Shown here: positions 5,005 to 5,442 of the stretch, piece by piece
Layout: every line of letters begins with the position of its first letter
Position numbering within the stretch: the stretch's first letter is position 1
NCBI GenBank assembly: GCA_002427055.1
Contig: DIPA01000121.1
Span: 276 to 5,717, forward strand
DNA: 5,442 nucleotides
Direction of reading: 5' to 3'
DNA from: Firmicutes bacterium UBA5500
Lineage (GTDB): Bacteria > Bacillota > UBA994 > UBA5500
The notes under the pieces: model-generated
What the model saw: only the letters and a program-made list of their open reading frames with translations
What the model was told of the DNA's origin: nothing
Database searches by the model: none
Position numbers and translations under genes: made by a program

Positions 5005-5442
5005 TGCTCACCTCCCCAGGCTTTGCACGCTCTCTTTCAGCTGCCAGCCGGTCGAGGCAAAGTCCCAGGGTATCGCCTCGCAGGCCGCAGCGTAAAGCTT
5101 CCAGTGCCAATGATTCTTCCGGAGCAATATTGCCCAGGTTGACGTCGGGCCCAAAACGTTTGATCAGGCTGACCTGCTGGCTTTTCAAAGGAGCTTCCCA
5201 GAACAGAAACGACTCCAGGCAAGGTAGGCCATGCACCAAGGCTTCCAGTTCCGCCTCTTTCACATTGCCATCTTTGTCAAAAACCCCCACGCCCTTGCCC
5301 GATTCACGCCCTTCGATGATTACCTTATCGGCACCGTTCTCGAGATCGTCGATGATGATCTGCTGCATGCGCAGTATAGGAATTGGTGTGCCATCTTTTT
5401 TACCAACCTCAGTTGTAACCTTAAAACCGTAGGCTTTCGCAC
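4976..5442 (-). CDS. comA: Phosphosulfolactate synthase, ComA/YitD family (5' part beyond the window)
   Basis: The C-terminal 154 codons are present and the frame stays open to the right edge, so the N-terminus is missing. The family (PF02679) condenses sulfite with phosphoenolpyruvate to (2R)-phospho-3-sulfolactate: the first step of coenzyme M synthesis in methanogens, and of sulfolactate formation in Bacillus spores. Visible blocks, numbered from the first complete codon, are FKVTTEVGKKDG (6-17), IDDLENGADKVIIEGRESGK (30-49), FLFWEAPLKSQQ (78-89), FGPDVNLGNIAPEESLALEA (96-115) and LRCGLRGDTLGL (116-127). VNLGNI and RGDT are strong family markers. An internal ATG at 5366-5368 is not the start, because the conserved KVTTEVG lies upstream of it. 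About 27 residues follow RGDT, a charged and then Gly/Ser-rich tail whose codons hold the ribosome site and start of the next gene. The physiological product here, sulfolactate or coenzyme M precursor, cannot be told. Confidence 0.92.
   Translation of the reverse strand, partial: AKAYGFKVTTEVGKKDGTPIPILRMQQIIIDDLENGADKVIIEGRESGKGVGVFDKDGNVKEAELEALVHGLPCLESFLFWEAPLKSQQVSLIKRFGPDVNLGNIAPEESLALEALRCGLRGDTLGLCLDRLAAERERAKPGEVSSGGNFNADF
5008..5015 (-). promoter_or_regulatory. Strong ribosome binding site inside the end of the upstream gene
   Basis: Reading leftward the sequence is GGAGGTGA, a near-perfect anti-16S match. Its GGAGG core is 6 bases from the GTG at 5004 and 9 bases from the GTG at 5001. 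It lies within the last codons of the phosphosulfolactate synthase and serves the 35-codon miniprotein gene, not the transporter, whose ATG is about 105 bases further on. Confidence 0.75.

Noticed and set aside
4995..5432. Rightward 145-codon open frame opposite comA
   Set aside because: It is Ser/Pro/Arg-rich, has no family resemblance, and lies antisense to the strongly conserved ComA codons.

Overview
The window looks like a chromosomal segment of a Firmicute-like bacterium. Shine-Dalgarno sites are purine-rich and strong (AAGGAGG, GGAGGTGA), base composition is roughly balanced, and one start is TTG. The mix of a ComA-type phosphosulfolactate synthase, an NfeD/SPFH pair, a MarR regulator and a CxxCx3CC protein would fit an anaerobic, possibly spore-forming lineage such as the Negativicutes. 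That placement is an inference from gene content; there is no rRNA or other marker gene here.

Layout. Positions 1-2290 hold a rightward block: a YkgJ-type cysteine-cluster protein (20-694), a short membrane NfeD protein (775-1209) and its SPFH/stomatin-like partner (1214-2191). The block is closed by a strong intrinsic terminator (2239-2281). A MarR-type regulator with an unusual C-terminal Cys/His cluster follows (2350-2859). It converges on a leftward RluA-family pseudouridine synthase (2906-3796) across a 46-base gap.

Further right, also leftward, is a tightly packed set transcribed from beyond the right edge: the C-terminal part of a phosphosulfolactate synthase (4976 to the edge), a 35-codon membrane miniprotein (4897-5004), and a UPF0324/YeiH-type transporter (3911-4903). 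The three reading frames overlap by 29 and 7 bases, so they are very probably translationally coupled. A perfect 19-bp hairpin lies just past the transporter stop.

How the genes work together. NfeD and SPFH proteins are known partners in membrane microdomain scaffolds, and the 4-base spacing here supports joint expression. The right-hand set suggests a small sulfonate module: sulfite plus phosphoenolpyruvate condensed to phosphosulfolactate, next to a transporter of a family annotated as putative sulfate exporters. The miniprotein is the least expected item in the window, and its strong ribosome site argues that it is a real gene. No mobile elements, CRISPR arrays, tRNAs or rRNAs were seen, and no gene-free stretch exceeds 300 bases.
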